DNA of 64,000 nt, from positions 1-64,000 of the forward strand of contig NZ_JACIDN010000010.1 of NCBI RefSeq assembly GCF_014196345.1, given 5' to 3'. Position 1 is the stretch's first letter. Each line of letters opens with the position of its first letter. Origin of the DNA: Methylobacterium brachythecii. Lineage in GTDB: Bacteria; Pseudomonadota; Alphaproteobacteria; Rhizobiales; Beijerinckiaceae. The notes beneath the pieces were generated by a model, which saw only the letters and a list, made by a program, of their open reading frames with translations, had not been told where the DNA came from and did not search any database. Both the position numbers and the translations under genes were made by a program. This document shows positions 35,469 to 43,474 of this stretch, one piece after another.

Positions 35469-36319
35469 GCGAAGATGGACGGCAAGGCCTCACCGTCATC
35501 GCTTTCATCGGCAGCGTTTTTTCGCCCTACTACGCCTGGGACAGGAAGCAGGACCCCTTCGATCACTGCGCGGTGAATGTCGTGCTCTACGGAGAGCGCA
35601 CCAACCGCTTCGCCATGACGGAACGGCGCAAATCAGCGCTGTCCCGTGATGCACACGGCATCGCAATCGGCCCGAGTTCGCTGACCTGGGACGGCAACGA
35701 GCTGACGATCCGCGTCGATGAGCGCTGCGCGCCGATCCCGCGGGCGATACGCGGAACCATTCGGGTGCGGCCGAACGGGATCACCAAGGGCGCCTTTACC
35801 CTCGACGGTTCGGGCGAGCACCGCTGGTGGCCACTGGCGCCCTCCTCCCGGGTCGAAATCGCCCTCGAGGAGCCGTCGGCCGCTTGGGCCGGCAACGGCT
35901 ATTTCGATACCAACGACGGCGACCGCCCGCTCGCCGAATCCTTTTCGCGCTGGAACTGGTGCCGCGCCGACCTCAGCGACGGCGCAGCAATCCTCTACGA
36001 TGTCGAGCGCCGTGACGGCAGCGGCCAGAACCTGTCGCTTCGCTTCGGCCGCGACGGCAGCCGGCGCGACATGCGGCCGCCGCTCGCCGCCACCCTGCCG
36101 GCGACGCGGTTCTGGCGCATCCCGAGGCCGACACGCAGCGACGACGGTAGGGCAAGCGTGCTGCGGACTTTCGAGGATACGCCGTTCTATGCGCGCTCGC
36201 TGCTCTCCGCGACATTGGCCGGCGAAGCGGCACAGCCGGTCCACGAGAGCCTCGTTCTCGATCGATTCACCAATCCGATCGTGCGGCTGATGCTGCCGTT
36301 CCGGATGCCGCGGCCGTGA
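35123..36319 (+). CDS. crtC: Acyclic carotenoid 1,2-hydratase (hydroxyneurosporene synthase)
   Basis: Adds water across the 1,2 double bond of neurosporene/lycopene on the way to spirilloxanthin. The family core runs from EGGYVWWYVDALSEDG through GSVFSPYYAWDRK and NVVLYGERTNRFAMTERR to the C-terminal FTNPIVRLMLPFRMPRP. The core begins around 35432, inside the end of crtD, and no in-frame ATG, GTG or TTG occurs between 35126 and 35614. The only canonical upstream start is the ATG at 35123, with GGAG 8 bp before it; it would add ~105 residues with no family character. The coordinates use that ATG, but the true N-terminus is unsettled. Confidence 0.8.
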   Translation: MRDESAPTAGGLWPVPDDVGAGRNHDAGGLRGAVSGDGGRPLRQSGARLDGLVQAAGLTYAAAGPLSGGGQRASGSGRADGGPVRKTGSGGSPLGPRFDGPVAEGGYVWWYVDALSEDGRQGLTVIAFIGSVFSPYYAWDRKQDPFDHCAVNVVLYGERTNRFAMTERRKSALSRDAHGIAIGPSSLTWDGNELTIRVDERCAPIPRAIRGTIRVRPNGITKGAFTLDGSGEHRWWPLAPSSRVEIALEEPSAAWAGNGYFDTNDGDRPLAESFSRWNWCRADLSDGAAILYDVERRDGSGQNLSLRFGRDGSRRDMRPPLAATLPATRFWRIPRPTRSDDGRASVLRTFEDTPFYARSLLSATLAGEAAQPVHESLVLDRFTNPIVRLMLPFRMPRP

Positions 36320-36379
36320 GGAATGGCATGCCTCAACGCCGAGTCCGCGACCTGCTCGGCCAGCTCGGCGCTGAATTCG

Positions 36380-37486
36380 CTATGCCACCCTAGAATGCCG
36401 GGGAAGGATATTGATCGGCGCGGAACGCTGGAACAGATCGCGCTCTTCCCACTGCTCGATCAGGTCGAGCACGTGCACGATCCGGCCCGAGACGTCCCAC
36501 CAGGGCGGCAACCGGCGCACCAGCGCGGCGGTCGGCAGCGGATGGTGCCGGACGCCTTCGATGAGATAGGCTGTCTCGGTCAGCGCTGACGCCTCCGATG
36601 GGGTAAGGGCCAGCTTCGGCAACGCCGCGCGGGCAAGCAGCACCGCTTTGCGCGAACCGGAGACCCGGGCACGCTGGCTGACCGAGTCGAGGCCGTTCGC
36701 CGCGATGGCGCGTCCGATCTCGGCATAGATCAGCCGGGCCGCGCGGATGGCCGGGCGGCAAGCAACCGGCAGGCCAACAATGCCGCTTTCGGAACGCCGG
36801 TATAGAACCTCAGCCGTATCGAGCAGACGCGCCACGACGGCGCGGAGGGCGGGGCTCGCCACCGGCGCGGCGAGGAAAGCATCTGGATCGATTCCGGCCT
36901 CCGCGAGCCAGTCGAGCGGCAGATAGAGCCGGCCGGCGCGAGCGTCCTCGCCGACGTCGCGGGCGATGTTGGTGAACTGCATGGCGACGCCGAGATCGCA
37001 GGCGCGCGCTAGCACGGCGGGATCGCGAACCCCCATGATCAGCGTCATCATCGCGCCCACCGCGCCGGCGACGCGGGCAGCGTAATCCGTGAGTTCCGAG
37101 AGGGTGCCGTAGCGCCGGTCTCTGGCATCCCAGGCGAGACCTTCGAGAAGCGCCCGGGGAAGCGCCTCGGGGATCGCATGGCGGGCGACGATGTCGGCGA
37201 GCGCCCGATCGGCGGCGGTGTTCGCGGGGCGGCCGGCATAGGCGAGAGTCAGCCGCTGCGACAGAGACTCGGCCGCCGCCTTGCGGCAGCGCCGGCTGCC
37301 GGCTTCGTCCACCGCGTCGTCGGACAGGCGGCAGAAGGCGTAGAGGCCGAAGGACGGGATCCTGACGGAGGGCGGCAGCAGCATCGAGGCTGCGAAGAAG
37401 CTCTTGGAGCCGGTGCAGATCGCGGCTCGGCAGGCCGCGTGGTCGGCGGCGGTGGCCAGCGGGGCGTCAGGCGAAGACGTGAGCAT
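36380..37486 (-). CDS. crtB: Phytoene synthase
   Basis: Condenses two geranylgeranyl-PP to phytoene, the first carotenoid step. 368 residues. The two aspartate motifs are FCRLSDDAVDEAG and NIARDVGEDARAGRLYLP, and the N-terminal SKSFFAASMLLP fits. It starts within the end of crtI (20-bp overlap), so translation is probably coupled. Convergent with crtC, 60 bp apart; no terminator was seen between them. Confidence 0.95.
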   Translation of the reverse strand: MLTSSPDAPLATAADHAACRAAICTGSKSFFAASMLLPPSVRIPSFGLYAFCRLSDDAVDEAGSRRCRKAAAESLSQRLTLAYAGRPANTAADRALADIVARHAIPEALPRALLEGLAWDARDRRYGTLSELTDYAARVAGAVGAMMTLIMGVRDPAVLARACDLGVAMQFTNIARDVGEDARAGRLYLPLDWLAEAGIDPDAFLAAPVASPALRAVVARLLDTAEVLYRRSESGIVGLPVACRPAIRAARLIYAEIGRAIAANGLDSVSQRARVSGSRKAVLLARAALPKLALTPSEASALTETAYLIEGVRHHPLPTAALVRRLPPWWDVSGRIVHVLDLIEQWEERDLFQRSAPINILPRHSRVA

Positions 37487-38996
37487 CCGGCACCACGCTG
37501 TCGAGCACGCGCGCCGAGGACAGCACGCCGGGAAGTCCGGCGCCGGGATGAGTCCCCGCGCCGACGAGAAAGAGGTTCTTGACGTCTTCGGACCGGTTAT
37601 GCGGCCGGAACCAGGCCGACTGGGTTAGCACCGGCTCAAGCCCGAATCCGGAGCCGCGATAGCTCAGGAAATCGTCGGCGAAGTCCTGCGGCGTCGTGAA
37701 CTTCGAGGTGACGATGGCCGTGCTCACGCCGGGCAGCACCGAGGCTTCGAGGTATCGCTCGATCCGCTGGCGATAGGGTTCGCCGAGGCTCGCCCAATCC
37801 TGCCCGCCGGCGAGATTCGGCACCGGCGCGAGCACGTAGAACCCGTCGTGGCCCGGCGGGGCGAGGAGCGGATCGGTGGCAGTCGGGCGGTGGAGGTAGA
37901 GGCTGAAATCCTCGGCGAGGATCTTGTGATCGAAGATGTCGGCCAGGAGTTCGCGGTAGCGCGGCCCCATCATGATCGTGTGGTGGGCGACCTCCGGATA
38001 CTTCTGGTTAGTGCCGAAATACCAGACGAAGAGCCCCATCGATGAGCGTGACGCGGCGAGCCGCCTGTCGCTCCAGCGACGCCGGGGGTGGTCCTTGAGC
38101 AACTGCGTGTAAGTGAAGGCGGAATCGGCGTTGGAGACGACGATGTCGGCGTCGATCCAGCTGCCATCCGTCATCTCGACCCCCGTAGCCGCGCCCCACT
38201 TGACGCGGATGCGCGCGACGTCAGCGCCACAACGAATGACGTTGCCCTGCTCGCGGATCAGGTCGCACAGCCCTTCCACCAGCCGCCCCGTGCCACCCAT
38301 GGCGAAGTGCACGCCCCAGCGCCGTTCGAGATGGGCGATCAGGCAGTAGATCGCGCTGGCACGAAACGGGTTTCCGCCGATCAGCAGAGGGTGGAAGCTG
38401 AAGATCGTCCGCAGCCGCTCGTCGCGGATGTAGCTCGCCACGACGCTGTAGACCGAGCGGTGGCCGCTCAGCCGCAGCAGATCGGGTGCGATGTGCAGCA
38501 TGTCGCCGACCGACTCGAAGGGGACGTGGCCGAGTTCCTCGAAGCCGACTCGGCAGATCGCCTCGCTGCGCTGCATGAAGCGCTCGTAACCCGCGACATC
38601 CGCAGGCGAAAACCGCCGCACTTCCTCGCGCATCGCGGCAACGTCGCCGCTGTAGTCGAAGGTGGCGCCGTCCTCGAAGCGTATGCGGTAGAACGGCTTC
38701 ATCGGCACGAGTGCGACGTCGTCGGCCATACGGCGGCCGGCGAGTTGCCAAAGTTCCTCGAACAGGAAGGGCGCCGTGACGATGGTCGGGCCGGCATCGA
38801 AGGTGAACCCGTCCTGCCGGTGAACCCGGGCGCGGCCACCCGACTGCTCCAGCCGCTCCAGCACGGTGACGCGATAGCCCCGCGCGCCGAGTCTGATCGC
38901 CGCCGCCAGCCCGCCGAAACCGGAGCCGATCACTACCGCATGGGGTCGATGATCGGTCGACGGCACGGCGCTCAGTCTGGCGTCGAGTGTCAACAT
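37467..38996 (-). CDS. crtI: Phytoene desaturase
   Basis: FAD-dependent desaturase that turns phytoene into neurosporene or lycopene; the number of steps cannot be read from sequence. 509 residues. It has the Rossmann motif VVIGSGFGGLAAAIRLGARG near residue 21, LEQSGGRARVHRQDGFTFDAG, and the C-terminal FAD motif LFLVGAGTHPGAGLPGVLSS. The ATG lies inside a PpsR palindrome and has no ribosome-binding site; a GTG at 38966 (ten codons in) is an alternative. First gene of crtIB. Confidence 0.94.
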   Translation of the reverse strand: MLTLDARLSAVPSTDHRPHAVVIGSGFGGLAAAIRLGARGYRVTVLERLEQSGGRARVHRQDGFTFDAGPTIVTAPFLFEELWQLAGRRMADDVALVPMKPFYRIRFEDGATFDYSGDVAAMREEVRRFSPADVAGYERFMQRSEAICRVGFEELGHVPFESVGDMLHIAPDLLRLSGHRSVYSVVASYIRDERLRTIFSFHPLLIGGNPFRASAIYCLIAHLERRWGVHFAMGGTGRLVEGLCDLIREQGNVIRCGADVARIRVKWGAATGVEMTDGSWIDADIVVSNADSAFTYTQLLKDHPRRRWSDRRLAASRSSMGLFVWYFGTNQKYPEVAHHTIMMGPRYRELLADIFDHKILAEDFSLYLHRPTATDPLLAPPGHDGFYVLAPVPNLAGGQDWASLGEPYRQRIERYLEASVLPGVSTAIVTSKFTTPQDFADDFLSYRGSGFGLEPVLTQSAWFRPHNRSEDVKNLFLVGAGTHPGAGLPGVLSSARVLDSVVPDAHVFA

Positions 38997-39005
38997 AAGG
39001 TGACA
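38988..39005. promoter_or_regulatory. PpsR/CrtJ box at the crtI start (exact)
   Basis: TGTCAACATAAGGTGACA fits TGT-N12-ACA exactly, with extended arms AGTGTCA / TGACACT. The annotated crtI ATG (38996) lies in its spacer, so bound repressor would cover the start region. Only the ~190-bp stretch to bchO lies behind it. Confidence 0.8.
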
Positions 39006-39113
39006 CTATGGCGAGGTTTCCGCGGCAGGCAAGCGGAAATCGCCGGTAGGCCGCCATCGCCACCAGGATGGACGCTGCAGCTGGCCGACAAGGCCGCGTT
39101 TCTCCCCTACCCG

Positions 39114-39162
39114 CCCCTCATCCCGAGGTGCGGAGCGCAGCGAAGCTTCGAACGATGAGGGG
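39114..39162. repeat. Short palindromic repeat between bchO and crtI
   Basis: CCCCTCATC … GATGAGGGG arms of 9 bp enclose CCGAGGTGCGGAGCGCAGCG and a GAAGCTTC core. Elements of the 'CTCATCCCGAGGTGC' kind are frequent in Methylobacterium intergenic DNA. It lies upstream of crtI and downstream of bchO; the rest of the ~230-bp gap shows no gene. Confidence 0.7.
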
Positions 39163-39228
39163 GATAGGCTGGATCCGGTGGCAGAGTGTATGGGCTTCGT
39201 GCTGGCCGTCGGTCCCGACCGTGGCGCC

Positions 39229-40149
39229 TCAGGCGCCCGCCGCCACCTCGGCAGTCACCCCAGCCCGTCTCGCCTCACGCAGCACCAGCTCGGCCACGCG
39301 CTCGGGGGCTTCCTCATGCGCGAGATGGCCGAGCCCGCGCATCAGTTCGACGCGCGAATCGGCGAGCCTGTCCTGCACCGCGAAACTCGTTTCGGGCAGA
39401 ATCGCGCGGTCCTCGCTGCCGACCACCAGCACCATCGGCTGGCGCAGCTTCGGGAGGTCGCGGTCGAGCGAGTCGAGATCCCAGTTCGCCATCATGCCGA
39501 GCGCGCCGGCGATGTGGCCGGATTTGGCGAGCAGCCGCTTGTAGAGATCGAGCCCTTGTGGATCGAGACGCGAGCCGGTCCCGTCGATGAGCCGCTTCAC
39601 CGCAGAGCGGTCCGCCGTCCAGGCGAAGACCTTCGGCGTCACCGGGTTGAGGAACAGCATCCGCGCCATCGTCGGAAACAGGAACGAGGCTGCGCCCGGA
39701 AACGGCTTCAGCGCACCGTTGAAGGCGATGAGCAGCCGCGGGTCGATCGCCCCGTCGAGGCACATCCGGCAGAGGATCGCCGCTCCCGCCGAATGCCCCG
39801 CCGCGATTTCGGGCGAGATGCCGAGCACGCGCAGAAGCTCGGCCACGGCCCGCGCCATGCCGGGCAGCGACAGGTCCCTGGCGGGCAATGGATCGCTGAA
39901 GCCATGGCCCGGCAGGTCCGGCGCGACGATGCGGAAATCACGCGCCAGAAGCGGCGCGAAGGCCCGCCAGGAATGCGTGGCCGCACCGGTCCCGTGCAAC
40001 AGCAGCAGCACCGGCGAGGCCGGATCTCCGAATTCCTGGACGTGCCAGCGCAATCCGTCGGCCTCGACGAAGCGGCTAGCCTCGCGGTTCGGCCAATCGG
40101 CGCCGTCACGCTCCCAATCGAGGCGGTCTTCCTGGAAGAACGATGCCAT
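39229..40149 (-). CDS. bchO: BchO, alpha/beta-hydrolase of the bchIDO unit
   Basis: Alpha/beta-hydrolase linked to Mg-chelatase genes, 306 residues from the ATG of MASFFQEDRLDWERDGADWP. It has the oxyanion segment LLLLHGTGAATHSW, the strand DLPGHGFSDP, the nucleophile elbow AGHSAGAAI and the C-terminal GLGHLAHEEAPERV. It is always found with bchI and bchD in purple bacteria; its exact role is not settled. The upstream in-frame extension is repeat-derived (next entry) and was rejected. Confidence 0.93.
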   Translation of the reverse strand: MASFFQEDRLDWERDGADWPNREASRFVEADGLRWHVQEFGDPASPVLLLLHGTGAATHSWRAFAPLLARDFRIVAPDLPGHGFSDPLPARDLSLPGMARAVAELLRVLGISPEIAAGHSAGAAILCRMCLDGAIDPRLLIAFNGALKPFPGAASFLFPTMARMLFLNPVTPKVFAWTADRSAVKRLIDGTGSRLDPQGLDLYKRLLAKSGHIAGALGMMANWDLDSLDRDLPKLRQPMVLVVGSEDRAILPETSFAVQDRLADSRVELMRGLGHLAHEEAPERVAELVLREARRAGVTAEVAAGA

Positions 40150-40160
40150 CCCTCGCCTCA

Positions 40161-40272
40161 AGAGCATGCTGCGAAAAAGTGGACACGGTCTTTCGCGCCG
40201 AGCATGCTCTAACTCACTGAATCGATCATGTTTTCCGCGTTTTGATCGAAGCAATCGAAACGCGGCATGATC
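40161..40272. repeat. Double palindromic element between bchD and bchO
   Basis: Two adjacent inverted repeats: AGAGCATGCT (40161-40170) with AGCATGCTCT (40201-40210), and GATCATG…CCGCGTTT with AAACGCGGCATGATC (40224-40272). The element ends on the bchD stop codon and reaches within 12 bp of the bchO start. This composite element is dispersed in many Rhizobiales genomes. It splits an otherwise tightly packed bchIDO unit. Confidence 0.85.
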
Positions 40273-42233
40273 TAGCCGGTCGCGGCCCTCACCGCGGCAC
40301 TCATCGCGCCCGCATCCGCATGGGGCAGCGGAACGTAGCGCGCCTCGGCGACATCCGCGAGACGCCGCGCACCCTCGGGCCGTGCTCCGGTATCGATCAG
40401 CAGCGCCGGAAGACCGAATGCCCTGAGCATCCGGCCGGCGGCGAGCGCCTCCTCGCCGGCCCGGACCCGTCCTCCCTCTCCCGAGCGGGAGACGTTCGCA
40501 CGGCCATCGGTGAGCAGCACGATGACCGGGCTGCCGCCGCCCCGGCGGATACCGAGTGCCAGCGTCGCAGCCGCATCGATCCCCGCGGCGAGCGGCGTGC
40601 CTCCTCCTCCGGGAAGTCCAGCGAGCACGCGTTTCGCCCGCGCCAGCGAGCGCGTCGGCGGCAGCATCACCTCGGCTCCCGCGCCGCGGAAGGCGACGAG
40701 GGCGACGCGGTCGCGCCGCACGTAGGATTCAGCCAGCAGCAGCTCGATCGCGCCCTTGGTCTCGGCAAGCCGCTCCAGCGCCGCCGAGCCGGAGGCGTCG
40801 ACGCAGAAGATCGTGGTGGTCTCGGTGCGCTGGCGCAGGGTCTTGATGCGAATGTCGTCGGGGAGGACGACAATGCCGGGGGAACCCGAAATGACGGCGT
40901 AGGGAACTTGCCTCCTCCGCAGCCGCTGCCACGGCGCCGCCGCGCGAAGCGTCGCGATCAGGTCGAGCCGCCCCCGCCGGGGATCGCCGGCCCGGCTGCC
41001 GATCGGCCGCCCCGTGCGCGGGGCGCTGGCCGCAGCGCCCATGCGGCCGGCCTTGCCGCCGCGAAGGCGCGGGCCCCCGGCCAGAAGCTGGGCGAGCAGA
41101 TTTGGCGGGATCGCTGCGCGGGCCGCCTCCAGGACGATCTCGTCGAGGTTTTTGGACTGCGCCTCGCTCTCTGGAGCTTCGCCATCCATGGGCGAATCGT
41201 TCGGCGCGGGGCCAGCGCCCTCTTCGAAACGCGGCTCCGGCGCCTCTGACGGGTCGCTCGCCGGCAGGCGAGTCGCGCGGGGCGCGAGGACGAGCCGCGC
41301 CGCCTCGACGAGATCGGCCTCGGTCAGCCCGGCTCGGCCATCGAGCCGGGCCACGAGACGCGCAATCCGCGCAGCGAGCAAAGGCGCGCGCAGGGAGACG
41401 ATACCGAGATCGGCAGCTGTCGCGCAGAGCGTTGAGATGGCATCGCCGTCGGGCTTATTCGCACTCCCACGCTGACTCCCAATCAAACCCTGATCCTGAG
41501 ATGCTGCTTCAGCAGCCTCGAAGGAGGGCCTCAGGCGTCGTGCGGCAGGCTGGAGCCTACCTTCGAGGCCCTCTGACGCGGGCACCTGAGGACGAGGGAG
41601 TTGGGAGGAGAGACGGGGTCGGAGCGTCGCGTTCCCGATCTCGCGCAACCCCACTGCCGATAGGTCGACCCGGAACGCCAGCCGGTCGGATAGCGCCTCG
41701 GCCACCGGCTCGTCCTCCGCGCCTTCGTCGAGCAACACGAGCCCGAACCGCGCCGGGTGCCGTCCGTGCATACCGTCGCGCTCGACGCTGACCGCCCCGG
41801 TATCGAGCGCGGCACAGAGCCGTGCGACGGTGCCGGCCGAGAGCCGTTCGGCCATCGGCACCACGATCATCCCGCCATCCGCCTCGGCCAGCAACCCGCT
41901 CTGCGTGACGGGACGGCCGGCGCGGAGCGTCGCGGCGAGGTCGAGTCCGCCGAGCAAGCGGTCATCGGCGATGGCGGCCGGCATGCGGCGCAGCGGCGTG
42001 CCCTCGGGCAAAGCGGCGCGCAGGCCGTCGAGCCAGCGCTCCCGCACCGGCCCAGACCCGGCGCGCAGGACGATGCCGCCGCTGCTGTGCGGATCGGCAG
42101 CGAAGAGCGCGGCGGCGCGCAGGGCGTCGGTCCAGACGGAACGCTGAACGTCCCCCTCGCCCCCTGGGGGAGGTAGCCGCGAAGCGGACGGAGGGGGCGT
42201 CGCGCCTTGCGATAAAGGGCCCGCGCTATCCAT
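40272..42233 (-). CDS. bchD: Magnesium chelatase subunit D
   Basis: ATPase-like platform subunit of Mg-chelatase, 653 residues from the ATG at 42233, about 70 more than expected. The N-terminal AAA-like domain has degenerate nucleotide sites, followed by a Pro/Glu-rich acidic linker and a C-terminal von Willebrand A domain with the MIDAS ligands in FCVDASGSAALERL, LPGGGGTPLAAG and VLLTDGRANVS. Two parts are not family sequence: residues ~10-26 (PPPSASRLPPPGGEG) and about 44 residues in the AAA-like domain, both of which come from palindromic repeats. Works with BchI and BchH to insert Mg into protoporphyrin IX. Confidence 0.93.
   Translation of the reverse strand: MDSAGPLSQGATPPPSASRLPPPGGEGDVQRSVWTDALRAAALFAADPHSSGGIVLRAGSGPVRERWLDGLRAALPEGTPLRRMPAAIADDRLLGGLDLAATLRAGRPVTQSGLLAEADGGMIVVPMAERLSAGTVARLCAALDTGAVSVERDGMHGRHPARFGLVLLDEGAEDEPVAEALSDRLAFRVDLSAVGLREIGNATLRPRLSSQLPRPQVPASEGLEGRLQPAARRLRPSFEAAEAASQDQGLIGSQRGSANKPDGDAISTLCATAADLGIVSLRAPLLAARIARLVARLDGRAGLTEADLVEAARLVLAPRATRLPASDPSEAPEPRFEEGAGPAPNDSPMDGEAPESEAQSKNLDEIVLEAARAAIPPNLLAQLLAGGPRLRGGKAGRMGAAASAPRTGRPIGSRAGDPRRGRLDLIATLRAAAPWQRLRRRQVPYAVISGSPGIVVLPDDIRIKTLRQRTETTTIFCVDASGSAALERLAETKGAIELLLAESYVRRDRVALVAFRGAGAEVMLPPTRSLARAKRVLAGLPGGGGTPLAAGIDAAATLALGIRRGGGSPVIVLLTDGRANVSRSGEGGRVRAGEEALAAGRMLRAFGLPALLIDTGARPEGARRLADVAEARYVPLPHADAGAMSAAVRAATG
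41476..41607. repeat. Palindromic repeat inserted in frame in bchD
   Basis: A 132-bp imperfect palindrome bounded by CTCCCAA and TTGGGAG, with inner arms GCCTCGAAGG (41515-41524) and CCTTCGAGGC (41560-41569). It is a multiple of three and keeps the bchD frame open. Its translated sequence (e.g. VPASEGLEGRLQPAARRLRP) breaks the BchD segment just before the conserved ADLGIVSLRAPLLAARIARL. Confidence 0.75.
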
Positions 42234-42277
42234 TCCACCGCGCCGCGCGCGGTCCTCCTCGCCCAGAGGGCGAGGAG
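42150..42277. repeat. Palindromic repeats at the bchI-bchD junction
   Basis: CCCCCTCGCCCCCTGGGGGA…CGGAGGGGGCG is a known type of genomic palindrome and provides the first coding residues of bchD. A second perfect hairpin CTCCTCGCCC-AGA-GGGCGAGGAG (42255-42277) lies in the 62-bp gap between bchI and bchD. Confidence 0.75.
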
Positions 42278-42295
42278 TGGCCCTACCCCCGCCCA

Positions 42296-43366
42296 CTACG
42301 AAAACACCTCTTCTACCGCTCGCTCCACACGCGCAGTGGAGCCCGACTCGTCGAGGGGGTTGCGGCGCAGGCGGTGGCGGAGCGCGCTCGGGGCGACGCG
42401 CTTGATGTGGTGGTCCGTGACCGTCATGTCGCCGTCGAGAGCGGCGAGCGCGCGGGCGGTGCGCATCAGGGTGAGTTCGCCGCGCAGGCCGTCCGTGCCA
42501 AGCGCGAGGCAGAGCCGCGCCGCGCTCTCCAGCGCCGCATCCGGCACCGCCACCTCGCCGAGTCGCTCGCGCGCCTTGGTGATCCGTTTCTGCGTAGCCT
42601 TCTCGGCCTTGGCGTAGGCCTCGCAAAACCCATGGGGATCGCGCTCGAAGGCGTCACGGCGGCGCACGACCTCGATGCGGGTCTTAATCTCGGTCGGGGT
42701 CGTCACTTCGCAGGCGAGGCCGAAGCGGTCGAGGAGCTGCGGGCGCAGCTCGCCCTCTTCGGGGTTGCCGGAGCCGACGAGGACGAACTTGGCCGGATGG
42801 CGCAGGCTCAGGCCCTCGCGCTCGACGGTGTTGATCCCTGAGGCCGCCACGTCGAGCAGCAGGTCGACGAGGTGGTCCTCCAGCAGATTGACCTCGTCGA
42901 TGTAGAGGAAGCCGCGGTTGGCGCGGGCCAGCAGGCCTGGCTCGAACGCCTTCTCGCCGAGGCTCAGCGCCCGCTCCAGATCGAGCGCGCCGACGACGCG
43001 GTCCTCGGTCGCCCCGAGCGGCAGGTCGACCACCGGCACCGGGGTCTCGACGCTCTTTTTCGGCCGCTGGTTCACGGCGCAATGCGGGCAGGCCTGCGGA
43101 GAAGAATCGGGATCGCAGGCATAGGGACAGCCGGGCACGGCGCGCATCTTCGGCAGCAGGGCCGCGAGCGCGCGGATCGCGGTCGATTTGCCGGTGCCGC
43201 GATCTCCGAAGACCAGCACACCGCCAACGGACGGGTCCACCGCCGCGATTAGCAGCGCCTGACGCATCTCGTCCTGGCCGACGATCGCGGTGAAGGGGAA
43301 GGCGGGCACGGTGAGCGGGCTCTGCGGACGCTTTGCTCTGTCATTGCGAAGCGGAGCCGAAGCCAT
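42296..43366 (-). CDS. bchI: Magnesium chelatase ATPase subunit I
   Basis: AAA+ ATPase that drives Mg insertion. Walker A is FGDRGTGKSTAIRAL, Walker B FLYIDEVNLLEDHL, followed by LDRFGLACEV (arginine finger region); the body starts at FPFTAIVGQDEMRQAL. The start is unclear because a palindromic repeat has landed in the 5' end. The ATG at 43366 (356 residues, used here) lies inside the repeat, the ATG at 43444 lies upstream of it, and a GTG at 43309 just after it gives a 337-residue protein that begins right at the conserved core. No good ribosome-binding site decides between them. Next is hemA, about 246 bp away. Confidence 0.93.
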   Translation of the reverse strand: MASAPLRNDRAKRPQSPLTVPAFPFTAIVGQDEMRQALLIAAVDPSVGGVLVFGDRGTGKSTAIRALAALLPKMRAVPGCPYACDPDSSPQACPHCAVNQRPKKSVETPVPVVDLPLGATEDRVVGALDLERALSLGEKAFEPGLLARANRGFLYIDEVNLLEDHLVDLLLDVAASGINTVEREGLSLRHPAKFVLVGSGNPEEGELRPQLLDRFGLACEVTTPTEIKTRIEVVRRRDAFERDPHGFCEAYAKAEKATQKRITKARERLGEVAVPDAALESAARLCLALGTDGLRGELTLMRTARALAALDGDMTVTDHHIKRVAPSALRHRLRRNPLDESGSTARVERAVEEVFS

Positions 43367-43426
43367 CCAGGAACGCTCGGGCGACCCGGACACGTCCCTG
43401 GATTGCTTCGCTTCGCTCGCAATGAC
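43340..43426. repeat. Palindromic repeat (TCATTGCGAG family) at the bchI start
   Basis: Second copy of the element at 21487-21580: GTCATTGCGAAGCGG…ATCCAGG on the left and CCTGGATTGCTTCG…CGCAATGAC on the right, 87 bp. When translated on the bchI strand it gives VIASEAKQSR, a string well known from repeat-derived false N-termini. Confidence 0.85.
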
Positions 43427-43474
43427 GTGCGGGTCTTCGAACATCGCGCTTCGAGTCCCTTTGGTGATCATCCC

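Noticed and set aside
40150..40254. N-terminal extension of bchO
   Set aside because: It is encoded by the double palindromic element and not by BchO-family sequence.
42234..42626. N-terminal extension of bchD upstream of the ATG at 42233
   Set aside because: It overlaps bchI in another frame and is Arg/Pro/Gly-rich without family similarity.
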